From: an uncultured SAR86 cluster bacterium
Lineage (GTDB): Bacteria > Pseudomonadota > Gammaproteobacteria > Magnimaribacterales > AG-339-G14
Reading direction: 5' to 3'
DNA length: 64,000 nt
NCBI GenBank assembly: GCA_902594855.1
Contig: CACJNS010000001.1
Coordinates: 40,696-104,695, forward strand
Shown here: in pieces, positions 33,033 through 43,165 of the stretch
Numbering within the stretch: the first letter of the stretch is position 1
Layout: each line of letters opens with the position of its first letter
Notes under the pieces: generated by a model
Told to the model about the DNA's origin: nothing
The model's input: the letters and a program-made list of their open reading frames with translations, nothing else
Database searches by the model: none
Program-made: the position numbers and the translations under genes

Positions 33033-34227
33033 TTATCTTTTGAAGAAGAGAGTCGGCTTTATTTTTTTGTTCAAAATTAGGACTTAAATCAAAAACCTCA
33101 TAAATGATAGCTTTTGCATCGTATGCTTTCCCCATTTCGATATAACTAACGGCTAGATTTAATCTTGCATCAATAGGGTCGCCAACCTCTGCATACTCAT
33201 CATTGAGCAGTTCATGCGACTTATTTTTAATGAGCGAAGAAAGGATTTGGTAACTATTCCAAGCTGCTCCTTTTCTTAAATTATCAGAGACAATCCAAAA
33301 ATTTGCTCTATTATCTTTCCATAAATCCTTTCTTAATCTGCCAATAAAAACTTCATTGGATTTTTCAGCATGAGTAACTGGAGTTGGGAAAAAATCTTCA
33401 TCGGAATCACACAGTATGAGTCCATTTTGATTATTAATTGAATCTTTAACTTCTTCTAGATTAATTTCTTTTTCTGTTTCCAAGTGTATGACCTCTCCAT
33501 GACCTCTTTGAACTGGAACTCTTACGCATGTTGCTGATACCTCAATGTCGTCAGAAAATATCTTCTTTGTCTCGGTCGTAAGTTTCATTTCTTCTTCTGA
33601 ATAATTATTTTCTAAGATATCGCCAGCAAGAGGCAATGCATTGAAAGCTATTTGCACTGGGTAAACATTATTAGAATGTTCTTCACCATCGAGAATTTTT
33701 CGAGATTGTTCTTTAAGTTCTTCAGAGGCTGATTGTCCTGTTCCTGATACTGATTGATAAGTAGCGACGTCTACTCTTTTTATCTTAAATAGATCATGGA
33801 AAGGCTTTAGAGCAACTACCATTTGGGCAGTGGAACAATTCGGGTTAGCAATTATTGCAGGCAAATTAAGATCTTCTAATCTAGATCCATTTACTTCAGG
33901 AACAATGAGTTCAAGATCGTCTCTGTTTCTAAAAAAGGATGAATTATCTATGACAGTGCAACCTTTCTCGATAGCTTGAGATGCGTGAGATTCAGCAACT
34001 GCTGATCCGGCTGAAAAAAATGCCACGCTAGCTTTACTAAAATTGAAAAGTTGAAGATCTTCAATTTCTATAATTTTTTCAAAATATTTAATTGCTTTGC
34101 CTGCAGATTTAGATGAAGCAACCAAAAAAAGATTTTCAGCGGGAAACTGCTGTTCTGCAAGGATTCTCAAAAATTCTCTTCCAACCGCGCCCGTGGCACC
34201 TACTATTGCTAACTTAATATTAGACAT
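33016..34227 (-). CDS. asd: Aspartate-semialdehyde dehydrogenase with a C-terminal FimV-C-like extension
   Basis: VGATGAVGREFLRIL, NPNCSTAQMVVALKPFH, VPVQRGHGEVIHLE, NLRKGAAWNSYQI. The last ~68 aa include DPIDARLNLAVSYIEMGKAYDAKAIIYEVFDLSPNFEQKNKADSLLQKI. Confidence 0.95.
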   Translation of the reverse strand: MSNIKLAIVGATGAVGREFLRILAEQQFPAENLFLVASSKSAGKAIKYFEKIIEIEDLQLFNFSKASVAFFSAGSAVAESHASQAIEKGCTVIDNSSFFRNRDDLELIVPEVNGSRLEDLNLPAIIANPNCSTAQMVVALKPFHDLFKIKRVDVATYQSVSGTGQSASEELKEQSRKILDGEEHSNNVYPVQIAFNALPLAGDILENNYSEEEMKLTTETKKIFSDDIEVSATCVRVPVQRGHGEVIHLETEKEINLEEVKDSINNQNGLILCDSDEDFFPTPVTHAEKSNEVFIGRLRKDLWKDNRANFWIVSDNLRKGAAWNSYQILSSLIKNKSHELLNDEYAEVGDPIDARLNLAVSYIEMGKAYDAKAIIYEVFDLSPNFEQKNKADSLLQKINDQGS

Positions 34228-35281
34228 GATCGATAATTATTTTTGTTAATTCTCTAGTTGAACAAATTTTACTATTCTTATCAGCAATATCTTTAGTAGC
34301 GTATCCATCATTAAGAGTATTTGAGACTGCACTTTTAATCTTTTCTGATATTTCTAATTGATTAAGTGAATACCTAAACATCATACCAACTGAAAGAATC
34401 ATCGCGATTGGGTTTACTGTTCCTTGTCCTGCAATATCAGGAGCACTGCCATGAACTGGTTCATACAACCCTTTATTTCTGTTATCCAAGGAAGCAGAAG
34501 GAAGCATTCCTATAGATCCAGTAAGCATTGCAGAAATATCAGAGAGGATATCTCCAAATAAGTTGCTTGAAAGAATGACATCAAATTGTTTAGGGTTTTT
34601 CACAAGCTGCATGGCAGCGTTGTCGACAAGCATATGACTTAATTCTATATCTGGATAATCTTTTGATACATCTAATACAACTTCCCTCCAAAATTCAGAC
34701 ACTTCAAGAACATTTGATTTATCAACTGAACAAACTTTTTTGTTTCTTAAGGATGCAGAATCAAAAGCAACCCTAGCGATTCTTTCAACTTCATGCCTTT
34801 CATAAATCATTGTATTAAAAGCAGAAAATGATTTTTTTTCTCTAGGCTCACCAAAATATATACCGCCAGTGAGCTCTCTTACGATAAGCATATCAAGATC
34901 TTTTATGATATCGGGCTTTAAAGATGATGCTTCCAAGGAACTATCAAATAAAATTGCAGGCCTTAGATTTGCAAACAGGCCTAGTGAAGATCTTAGTTCT
35001 AACAAACCTTTTTCAGGTTTTTCATTAGGAGGAAGTGAATCCCATTTAGGACCTCCCACTGCACCAAATAAGATTGAGTCTGCTTGAGATGCTTGATTCA
35101 AAGTTTCATCTGATATCGGTAGTCCATGAGCATCAATTGACGCTCCACCGATAAGACCTTCGATCAAATTGAAGTTAATCTTGAAACTAGATTGGATTTT
35201 TTCAAGCAATGAAATCGCACTTTCCATGATTTCTGGACCCACGCCATCACCGCTTAAAAGAAGTAAATCAATGTCTTTCAT
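34220..35281 (-). CDS. leuB: 3-isopropylmalate dehydrogenase
   Basis: LLSGDGVGPEIMESAISLL, LFGAVGGPKWD, ELTGGIYFGEPR, PVHGSAPDIAGQGTVNP. Confidence 0.98.
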   Translation of the reverse strand: MKDIDLLLLSGDGVGPEIMESAISLLEKIQSSFKINFNLIEGLIGGASIDAHGLPISDETLNQASQADSILFGAVGGPKWDSLPPNEKPEKGLLELRSSLGLFANLRPAILFDSSLEASSLKPDIIKDLDMLIVRELTGGIYFGEPREKKSFSAFNTMIYERHEVERIARVAFDSASLRNKKVCSVDKSNVLEVSEFWREVVLDVSKDYPDIELSHMLVDNAAMQLVKNPKQFDVILSSNLFGDILSDISAMLTGSIGMLPSASLDNRNKGLYEPVHGSAPDIAGQGTVNPIAMILSVGMMFRYSLNQLEISEKIKSAVSNTLNDGYATKDIADKNSKICSTRELTKIIIDHV

Positions 35282-35919
35282 TTAAACAACCAAGGTACAG
35301 TTTTTTTATAATTTTTCTCAAAATCCTCTATTTTATTCTGATGTTGGAGTGTAAAACCTACTTCATCAATTCCATCTAAAAGAAACTTTTTCTTAAAGTC
35401 ATCCAATTCAAACAGGAATTGCTTTTTCTCTAGGTAAATAAATTGATTATGAACATCTACTTCAATGTTAATTGTTTTTTTCTCTGTTATTTGTTTAAAA
35501 ATTTCATCAATTTTTTCTTCATCTATTTCAATGAGTAAGAGACCATTTTTATAGGAATTATTTTTGAAAATATCAGCAAAAGATGGAGCAATGATAGTTG
35601 TAAAGCCGTAATCAGTTAAAGCCCAAACAGCATGCTCCCGACTTGATCCGCAACCAAAATTTTCTCTGGTTATTAAAATATTGCAAGATTTATAAAGATC
35701 ATGATTAAGAATAAAATCGGGATTTAATTTTCTTTTTGAGTTATCTGAATTCAAATCACCTTTATCAAGATATCTCCAGGCATCGAATAAATTTGGACCA
35801 AAGCCAGTTCGCTTTATAGATTTTAAAAATTGCTTGGGGATTATTTGATCTGTATCCACATTGGCTTTATCCAAGAACACTGCCTCTCCAGAAAAAATAT
35901 TTGAAATAGATTTATTCAT
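35278..35919 (-). CDS. leuD: 3-isopropylmalate dehydratase small subunit
   Basis: [42 protein letters not shown]. Confidence 0.97.
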   Translation of the reverse strand: MNKSISNIFSGEAVFLDKANVDTDQIIPKQFLKSIKRTGFGPNLFDAWRYLDKGDLNSDNSKRKLNPDFILNHDLYKSCNILITRENFGCGSSREHAVWALTDYGFTTIIAPSFADIFKNNSYKNGLLLIEIDEEKIDEIFKQITEKKTINIEVDVHNQFIYLEKKQFLFELDDFKKKFLLDGIDEVGFTLQHQNKIEDFEKNYKKTVPWLFK

Positions 35920-37334
35920 GACGAGATATCAATAAAATTTCCAGCTAAAGCTGCAGCTGCTGCCATAGCTGGGCTTACAAGATGAGTTCTACCTAAGTGG
36001 CCCTGCCTGCCCTCAAAATTTCTATTAGAAGTAGAAGCGCATCTTTCTTTTTCTCCTAATTGATCTGGATTCATTCCTAAACACATAGAACATCCAGGCT
36101 CCCTCCACTCAAATCCACTAGAGATAAAAGTTTCATGCAGACCTTCTTCTTCGGCCTGTTTTTTAACTAATCCTGAGCCTGGAACAATCATAGCTCTCTT
36201 TATCTTCTTAGAAATCACATTGCCATCTAAAATTTCTGCTGCTTCCCTTAAATCTTCAATTCTTGAATTAGTACATGAGCCTATGAAAATTTGATCAAGT
36301 GAGTAATTCTCTAGAGAGTCTCCAGCACTTAAGCCCATGTAGTCCAAAGCTGCCTCAAAGTTATTTCTTTCAGTTTGTGAGGTGTAATCCTCCTTAGATG
36401 GTATTCGATCTTTTACTCCTATCACCATTTCAGGTGAAGTTCCCCAAGTAACTTGCGGTTCAATTTCTTCAGCAAAAAAGTTATGAACAGTATCAAAATT
36501 GGAGTTTTCATCAGAATGAAATGTTTTCCAGTATTCAAGAGCTATTTCATATTCATTGCCTTTCGGGGTATGAGGTTTACTTTTGAGGTAATCAAATGTT
36601 TTTTGATCAGGAGCGATCATCCCAGCTCTTGCACCTGCTTCTATAGCCATATTACAAACAGTCATGCGTCCTTCCATAGAGAGACTCTCTATTGTAGATC
36701 CATCATATTCAATAACGTGACCTGTACCTCCTGCTGTACCAATCTTTCCAATTAAAAACATTGTTAAATCTTTAGCAAAAACATTTTTTTTCAAAGGCCC
36801 ATTGATAGAGATTCTCATATTTTTTTGTTTGTTCATGACTAAGCATTGTGTTGCAAGAACGTGCTCAACTTCGCTTGTTCCGATTCCCATTGCAAGACAT
36901 CCAAATGCACCATGAGTTGAAGTATGTGAATCACCACAAACTATTGTCATGCCTGGTTGCGTAAAACCTTGCTCTGGGCCGACAACATGAACAATTCCTT
37001 GATTCAAATCATTTAGGTCGATTAAATCTATTCCAAAATCATGACAATTAATCTGCAGTGCCTGAATTTGATCCCTACTAATGGTATCTTTTATTCCTCT
37101 TAATCCTTCAGATCTGTCTGTTGTGGGTACATTGTGATCAACTGTCGCAACAACAGAATCTACTCTTCTTGGACTAATACCTTTGATCTTCAACCCTTCA
37201 AACGCTTGCGGCGAAGTAACTTCATGAACCATGTGAAGATCGATGTAGAGTAAATCACCGTTATCAGATCTACTGCCGACAAAATGAGTATCCCATAATT
37301 TATCGTATAGGGTTTTAGGATTGGGATTATTCAC
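35916..37334 (-). CDS. leuC: 3-isopropylmalate dehydratase large subunit
   Basis: [72 protein letters not shown]. Confidence 0.98.
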   Translation of the reverse strand: MNNPNPKTLYDKLWDTHFVGSRSDNGDLLYIDLHMVHEVTSPQAFEGLKIKGISPRRVDSVVATVDHNVPTTDRSEGLRGIKDTISRDQIQALQINCHDFGIDLIDLNDLNQGIVHVVGPEQGFTQPGMTIVCGDSHTSTHGAFGCLAMGIGTSEVEHVLATQCLVMNKQKNMRISINGPLKKNVFAKDLTMFLIGKIGTAGGTGHVIEYDGSTIESLSMEGRMTVCNMAIEAGARAGMIAPDQKTFDYLKSKPHTPKGNEYEIALEYWKTFHSDENSNFDTVHNFFAEEIEPQVTWGTSPEMVIGVKDRIPSKEDYTSQTERNNFEAALDYMGLSAGDSLENYSLDQIFIGSCTNSRIEDLREAAEILDGNVISKKIKRAMIVPGSGLVKKQAEEEGLHETFISSGFEWREPGCSMCLGMNPDQLGEKERCASTSNRNFEGRQGHLGRTHLVSPAMAAAAALAGNFIDISS

Positions 37335-38424
37335 TTGTAGGAATCATAAAAGATGAGTTTTCTACGTCATTATTTTGAGCACGATTTCTCAGATAGTGAT
37401 CCAATAAAATTATTGCAACCATGGACTCAGCTATTGGGACAGCTCTCAGGCCAACACATGGATCGTGACGACCAATTGATTGAACAGTTGTTTCTTTTCC
37501 AGATTTATCGACAGTTTTACCTTCGGTGCTGATACTCGATGTAGGTTTTAAAGCAATTGCAATATCTATTGGCTGGCCTGAAGAAATACCGCCCAAAATT
37601 CCGCCTGCGTTGTTAGATGCAAATCCATCTCGATCTATCTCATCTCTATGTTCGCTTCCTTTTTTTGAAACGACATCAAATCCTAGCCCTAATTCAACTC
37701 CTTTAACTGCATTAATACTCATTAACCCGTGAGCCAAATCAGCATCCAACTTATCAAATACTGGTTCTCCCAAACCTGCTGGAACGTTATTCACATTAAT
37801 TTTTATTTTTGCACCGACAGAATCTCCTGCTTCTCTCAAAGAGGCAATAAGATCTTCTAAAGATTTCAATTTTGTTTTGTCAGGAAAAAAGAAAGCATTG
37901 TTATTGATCTCTTTAAGATCAATTTGATTTGCAATTATTTCTCCTACTTGTTCGACATAACCAGTTATTTCAACTGCTAGATGATCTTTCAAATATTTTT
38001 TTGCAATGGCTCCGGCCGCAACTCTCATCACGGTTTCTCTTGCAGAAGCTCTACCGCTGCCTCGGTGATCTCTCGTTCCATATTTTTTTAAATAAGTGTA
38101 GTCAGCATGAGACGGACGAAAAACGTCTTTCAAATTATCGTAGTCTTCACTTTTTTGATCCTCATTGAAAATAATCATTCCAATCGGGGTGCCTGTAGTT
38201 TTCCCTTCAAAAATACCTGAGAGTATTTGAACCTTATCCTTTTCAACTCTTTGCGTTGTAAATGCATTCGAGCCTGGCCTTCTTTTATCAAGTTCAACTT
38301 GAATGTCTTGTTCAGAAATAGTAATCCCTGGAGGGCATCCATCTATGATACACCCCAGTGCTTTTCCATGACTTTCACCAAAAGTAGTTACGGTGAAAGA
38401 TTTACCTATACTATTTCCACTCAT
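37327..38424 (-). CDS. aroC: Chorismate synthase
   Basis: [66 protein letters not shown]. Confidence 0.98.
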   Translation of the reverse strand: MSGNSIGKSFTVTTFGESHGKALGCIIDGCPPGITISEQDIQVELDKRRPGSNAFTTQRVEKDKVQILSGIFEGKTTGTPIGMIIFNEDQKSEDYDNLKDVFRPSHADYTYLKKYGTRDHRGSGRASARETVMRVAAGAIAKKYLKDHLAVEITGYVEQVGEIIANQIDLKEINNNAFFFPDKTKLKSLEDLIASLREAGDSVGAKIKINVNNVPAGLGEPVFDKLDADLAHGLMSINAVKGVELGLGFDVVSKKGSEHRDEIDRDGFASNNAGGILGGISSGQPIDIAIALKPTSSISTEGKTVDKSGKETTVQSIGRHDPCVGLRAVPIAESMVAIILLDHYLRNRAQNNDVENSSFMIPTSE

Positions 38425-38474
38425 TGCTTAAAATAAACTGCACGATTATACGCTTATACCCTTTAAAAACTGAA

Positions 38475-39134
38475 ATGATAGACAAAAAATTTAAGGCTGT
38501 ATTTTGGGATTTTGGTGGAGTAATAACTTCAAGTCCTTTCCAAGCTTTTTCTAGCTTTGAGAAAGAAAATAATTTGCCAAAAGATTTTATCAGGAGAGTT
38601 AATTCAACAAATCCTTACGAAAATGCATGGGCAAAACTAGAGTCCTCAAAAATATCTTTGGAAGAGTTTGATAAATTATTCGCCTTAGAAAGTGAGAATC
38701 TAGGCTTTAAAATTGAGGGATCTAAAATTCTTGAGCTGTTGCAAGGTAGTGTTGTTCCTGAAATGGTAAAGATGCTTGAAGTACTTAAGGAAGAGTCGTT
38801 TTTGTTGGCTTGTTTGACAAATAATTTTAATGCGAACGAAGATAAGTCAGCCCTAGATAGCAACAATCAAGAGAGGCAAAGAATCCTTGGACTATTTGAC
38901 TACATTATTGAATCAAGAGAAGTTGGAGTCAGAAAACCAGAGGATAAATTTTACGAAATCGCTCTTACGACAACAGGATGTAACCCTGCAGAGGTAATTT
39001 TTCTTGACGATCTGGGAATTAATCTTAAACCAGCAAAAGCTTTAGGGATGACTACCATAAAGGTTGTTGATCATATTGAATCGATTAAAGAACTTTGCGA
39101 ATATTTAGAGATTAGTAGCGAAAGAATTATTTAG
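38475..39134 (+). CDS. HAD-superfamily hydrolase (epoxide hydrolase N-terminal/YihX-like)
   Basis: FKAVFWDFGGVITSSPFQAF, CLTNNFNANEDK, SREVGVRKPEDKFYEIAL, IFLDDLGINLKPAKALGM. Start moved to the ATG at 38475. Confidence 0.88.
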   Translation: MIDKKFKAVFWDFGGVITSSPFQAFSSFEKENNLPKDFIRRVNSTNPYENAWAKLESSKISLEEFDKLFALESENLGFKIEGSKILELLQGSVVPEMVKMLEVLKEESFLLACLTNNFNANEDKSALDSNNQERQRILGLFDYIIESREVGVRKPEDKFYEIALTTTGCNPAEVIFLDDLGINLKPAKALGMTTIKVVDHIESIKELCEYLEISSERII

Positions 39135-40572
39135 CCAACATCTTCATGAATTCATCTACAGGAGTATCCAGAAGCCTGTCTTTATCCTGGCATAACTCAA
39201 AAATCTGGTTTGATTTTTCTTCATCAAACTGAGTTAGTAGATTTCTTTTGAATTTGTCTAAGAGAATTGGAATACCCTCTTCTCGCCTGAATTTATGACC
39301 AATTGGATATTCAACCTCAATCTTTTCTGTTGAGCTTCCGTCTTTGAAAATGATTTGCAGTGCATTAGAAATAGATCTTTTATCGGGTTCATGATACTCA
39401 GCTGAGTATCTTTCATCCTCTTCAATCAGCATTTTCTGTCTCAACTCATCAATTCTAGGATCGCTGGCAACATCATCTTCATAATCCTCAGCAACTAGAT
39501 TTCCCTTCAACAATCCAATAGCAGTCATATATTGGAGACAATGATCTCTATCAGCTGGATTATTCAATTCACCTTCTTTGCTGATAATTCGAATTGCTGA
39601 CTCATGAGTTGTGATTTTGATTTGTTCAATTTCTTCCAATTTGTCTACGATTTCTGGGTGAAGTTTTACGGCTGCTTCAACTGCAGTCTGAGCATGAAAT
39701 TCAGCTGGAAATGAAATTTTAAATAAAACGTTTTCCATTACGTAAGAATTTAAGTCTTGTTCAACAATCAAATCTTTACCTTCAAATAAGACATCTTGGA
39801 AACCCCATGTCTTTGCGGTAATGGCACTTGGATACCCGATTTGACCTCTCATTGTAAATAAAACTAATTGCATTGCTCTGCTAGTAGCATCTCCGGCCGC
39901 CCAAGATTTTCTTGGACCGGCGTTAGGTGCGTGACGGTAAGTTCTTAAACTTTGACCATCAACAAAAACCTGTGAAATTGCATCTAAAGATTGTTCTTTA
40001 GTGAGTCCAAATAATTTTGCTATCACAGATGTGGAGGCTAGTTTGACTAGAAGAACGTGATCAAGACCCACTCGATTAAAGCTATTTTTTATTGCTAACA
40101 CTCCTTGAATTTCATGCGCCTTAATCATGCTTTCTAAAACAGCCTTCATCTTAAGAGGTTCCTTATTATTTTCTCTGTTTTGCTGAGAGATATAGTCGGC
40201 TGCAGCCAATATTCCACCTAAATTATCTGATGGATGGCCCCATTCAGCAGCTAGCCATGTATCGTTGAAATCTAACCACCTTATAATCGCCCCGATATCC
40301 CAAGCACCTTTAACGGGATCAAGAATAAAACTTGTTCCAGGAACTCTCACACCATTTTTAACTTTTACATCATCTGCAAAAGGACCAAGCATTTTTTTAC
40401 AGTCATCAAAAGTGAGCGCAAGAAGACCACAACCCAATGTATCCATCAAGCAATGTCTTGCTGTTTCTATGGCAAGGTCATTAAACTCAGTATCGCTTTG
40501 TGAGTAGTCAGAAATCTTTTGAATTAATTCATCAAAATCTGGACGTACATTTTGATCTACGTTTGAAGACAT
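39127..40572 (-). CDS. prpD: 2-methylcitrate dehydratase
   Basis: 481 aa MmgE/PrpD family: DTLGCGLLAL, PVKGAWDIGAIIRWLDFNDTWLAAEWGHPSDNLGGILAAAD. Confidence 0.95.
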   Translation of the reverse strand: MSSNVDQNVRPDFDELIQKISDYSQSDTEFNDLAIETARHCLMDTLGCGLLALTFDDCKKMLGPFADDVKVKNGVRVPGTSFILDPVKGAWDIGAIIRWLDFNDTWLAAEWGHPSDNLGGILAAADYISQQNRENNKEPLKMKAVLESMIKAHEIQGVLAIKNSFNRVGLDHVLLVKLASTSVIAKLFGLTKEQSLDAISQVFVDGQSLRTYRHAPNAGPRKSWAAGDATSRAMQLVLFTMRGQIGYPSAITAKTWGFQDVLFEGKDLIVEQDLNSYVMENVLFKISFPAEFHAQTAVEAAVKLHPEIVDKLEEIEQIKITTHESAIRIISKEGELNNPADRDHCLQYMTAIGLLKGNLVAEDYEDDVASDPRIDELRQKMLIEEDERYSAEYHEPDKRSISNALQIIFKDGSSTEKIEVEYPIGHKFRREEGIPILLDKFKRNLLTQFDEEKSNQIFELCQDKDRLLDTPVDEFMKMLAK

Positions 40573-40579
40573 AAGAAGT

Positions 40580-41704
40580 TTATCTATTTTCTATATCGAC
40601 CCAATCAGATTTTTCAGGGCCAATGTATTCTTCGCTAGGTCGGATAATCCTATTATCAGCTCTTTGCTCTATGACGTTTGCAGACCAACCAGAGGTTCTG
40701 CCTATGACAAATAAGGGAGTAAAAATTTTTGTCGGAATGCCTAAATACGAGTAGGCAGAAGCCATATAAAAATCAGTATTTGGAAAAAGATTTTTTTCAT
40801 CATCCATGACCTTATCAATCTCTTCGGAAACTTGGTAAAGAGTATCATCGCCATTCTGCTTGCTTAATTTTTTTGCCCATGACTTGATAATATCGCTTCT
40901 TGGATCTTCAGATGAATATACCGCGTGACCGAATCCCATTATTTTCTCTTTAGCCTCTAGCATTTTTTTCACGCCAGCATTAGCCTCTTCTCTAGATGAA
41001 AATTTCTCGATCATTTCCATTGCAGCTTCATTAGCTCCTCCATGCAGAGGTCCTCTGAGAGTGCCAATAGCGCCAGTAATGCATGAATGAAGATCGGATA
41101 AAGTTGAGGCACAAGTTCTTGCGGTAAAGGTCGAAGCATTGAAACCATGTTCAGCGTAGAGAATTAAAGAAACATCTAAGCATCTTGCGTCATCTTCACT
41201 TGGCTCTTTTCCCGTAAGCATTGAAAGAAAATGGCCTCCTATGGAGTCGTGACCTGTGGCGGTTTCTATAGATACTCCATCGTGCGAATAACGATACCAA
41301 TAACACACAACTGATGGAAATATAGATATCAACCTATCAGCAATATCGGTTTGATTAGAAAAATCTCCTTCTGGTTCTATGTTTCCTAAAAAAGAACAGC
41401 CTGTTCTGAGGACATCCATCGGATGGGCGGAAGCAGGAATCAGTTCAAGTACTTTTTTTAATTCTGACGGAAGCTCTCTGTATTTTTTTAATTTTTCTTT
41501 ATACTCGCTCAGTTCTGATTGGTTAGGTAAATTCCCATACAAAAGCATGTAGGCAACCTCTTCAAATGAAGCTTTCTCAGAAAGTTCCTCAATTGCATAT
41601 CCTCTATAAGTGAGTCCTTTTCCTTCTTTTCCTACGGTTGAGAGAGCTGTTTGTCCAGCTACCTGTCCGCGAAGGCCAGCACCCTCTAGTTTCTTTTCAG
41701 CCAT
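40580..41704 (-). CDS. prpC: 2-methylcitrate synthase
   Basis: Citrate synthase family in prp context: GLTYRGYAIEELSEKASFEEVAYMLLYG, LHGGANEAAMEMIEKF, MGFGHAVYSSEDPRSDIIK. Confidence 0.94.
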   Translation of the reverse strand: MAEKKLEGAGLRGQVAGQTALSTVGKEGKGLTYRGYAIEELSEKASFEEVAYMLLYGNLPNQSELSEYKEKLKKYRELPSELKKVLELIPASAHPMDVLRTGCSFLGNIEPEGDFSNQTDIADRLISIFPSVVCYWYRYSHDGVSIETATGHDSIGGHFLSMLTGKEPSEDDARCLDVSLILYAEHGFNASTFTARTCASTLSDLHSCITGAIGTLRGPLHGGANEAAMEMIEKFSSREEANAGVKKMLEAKEKIMGFGHAVYSSEDPRSDIIKSWAKKLSKQNGDDTLYQVSEEIDKVMDDEKNLFPNTDFYMASAYSYLGIPTKIFTPLFVIGRTSGWSANVIEQRADNRIIRPSEEYIGPEKSDWVDIENR

Positions 41705-41710
41705 TATTAT

Positions 41711-42568
41711 TTAATTTTTTTCGAAAAGTTTATCAATTTTCTCTTCGTACATATGATAGTCCAGGACATCATACAATTCATCTCTTGTTTGCATTTTTTC
41801 TAGCAAACCTTCGTGGTCCCCTCCAGAAGCTAGAGTAGCATATACTTTTTCTGCAGCTTTGGACATAGCTCTGAAAGCAGATAAAGGATGCAGAACAATC
41901 TTTACGCCTGCCTCAGCAAGTTCGTTGTGTGAAAAAAGAGGAGTCATACCAAACTCAGTAATATTAGCCAGTATGGGCTTGGATACATTTTTTGATATTT
42001 CTTCATAATCTTTTAAAGTTGAAATTGCTTCTGGAAATATAGCTCCTGCTCCTGCCTCTATAAAAGCATTTGATCTATCAATAACTTCCTGTAATCCGCC
42101 TTTTGCAAATGCATCTGTTCTTGCCATGAGCAGAAAATTATCATCAGTCTGAGCATCTTTTGCTGCTTTGATTCTATCGACCATTTCTTCACAACTAACT
42201 ATTTCTTTATTAGGTCTATGACCGCACCTTTTTTCACTTACTTGATCTTCAATGTGAACACCCGATGCGCCCGCAGATATCATTTCTTTTATAGATCTTG
42301 AAATAGCAAGTGCCGATCCCCATCCGGTATCTATATCTACTAATAAGGGAAGTTCTGAGGCTGATCTTATTCTCCTTACATCTTCTAAAACATCTTCTCT
42401 AGAAGTCATAGCTAAGTCAGGAAGTCCATAGCTGGCATTGGCTACTCCTCCTCCAGAAAGATAAATAGCTTTAATGCCCGCCCTTTCAGCTAGAAGGGCA
42501 GAATAAGCATTTATTGTGCCTGTTATGACAAGAGGTTTATTCTCTTTTATTAATTTTTCCCAGCTCAT
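41711..42568 (-). CDS. prpB: Methylisocitrate lyase
   Basis: GIKAIYLSGGGVANASYGLPDL, DIDTGWGSALAISRSIKEMISAGASGVHIEDQVSEKRCGHRPNKE. Confidence 0.96.
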   Translation of the reverse strand: MSWEKLIKENKPLVITGTINAYSALLAERAGIKAIYLSGGGVANASYGLPDLAMTSREDVLEDVRRIRSASELPLLVDIDTGWGSALAISRSIKEMISAGASGVHIEDQVSEKRCGHRPNKEIVSCEEMVDRIKAAKDAQTDDNFLLMARTDAFAKGGLQEVIDRSNAFIEAGAGAIFPEAISTLKDYEEISKNVSKPILANITEFGMTPLFSHNELAEAGVKIVLHPLSAFRAMSKAAEKVYATLASGGDHEGLLEKMQTRDELYDVLDYHMYEEKIDKLFEKN

Positions 42569-43164
42569 AAGTAATTCTCTAACTTACGTTTAAGTTCATT
42601 ATGATCTTTTATAGTTTCTAAATGTGGATATTTTTCTTTAATATGCGAAGGAGCTTGAAAAAAGAAACCTTGATCAGCGGTATTCAACATGTTGATGTCG
42701 TTATAAGAATCTCCAGCAGCAAAAACTTTAAATTTCATTGTTTCCTTAATGGCCTCAATTACTTTTTGTTTATTGTTATCTTGCTTAAGTTTATAGCCGG
42801 TAATTTCAGATCCATTGAGCTCTAAATGATGACAAATCAAATGTGGATAATTTAATTTTCTAACCAAGGGCCAACATAACTCATAAAAAGTATCTGAAAC
42901 AATGGAAACCTGAAAATTATCTCTTGCCCAAGATAAAAAATCAGCAGCACCATCCATGGGTTCCATCTTTTCTACAATCTCCATGATGTCATGAATTGTA
43001 ATGTTATTATCGGAAACTAATTTAAGGCGAATATCCATTAGTTCCTCATAGCTTTCAAGATCTTGTGTTGTTAGCATCAGATCTTCAATCCCAGTTGCCT
43101 TAGAAACTTCTTGCCATATTTCGGGTATTAAAACTCCTTCAAAATCTAGGCACAAATAATCCAA
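42565..43164 (-). CDS. thrH: Phosphoserine phosphatase / homoserine phosphotransferase
   Basis: LCLDFEGVLIPEIWQEVSKATGI (DFEG variant of the HAD motif), VSDTFYELCWPLVRKL, FAAGDSYNDINML. Confidence 0.92.
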   Translation of the reverse strand: MDYLCLDFEGVLIPEIWQEVSKATGIEDLMLTTQDLESYEELMDIRLKLVSDNNITIHDIMEIVEKMEPMDGAADFLSWARDNFQVSIVSDTFYELCWPLVRKLNYPHLICHHLELNGSEITGYKLKQDNNKQKVIEAIKETMKFKVFAAGDSYNDINMLNTADQGFFFQAPSHIKEKYPHLETIKDHNELKRKLENYL

Positions 43165-43165
43165 A

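Noticed and set aside
38425-38474. Possible attenuator or leader peptide ahead of the aroC-leu-trp directon
   Set aside because: Only 50 bp separate aroC from the divergent HAD gene; no Leu- or Trp-rich leader ORF or hairpin pair was seen.
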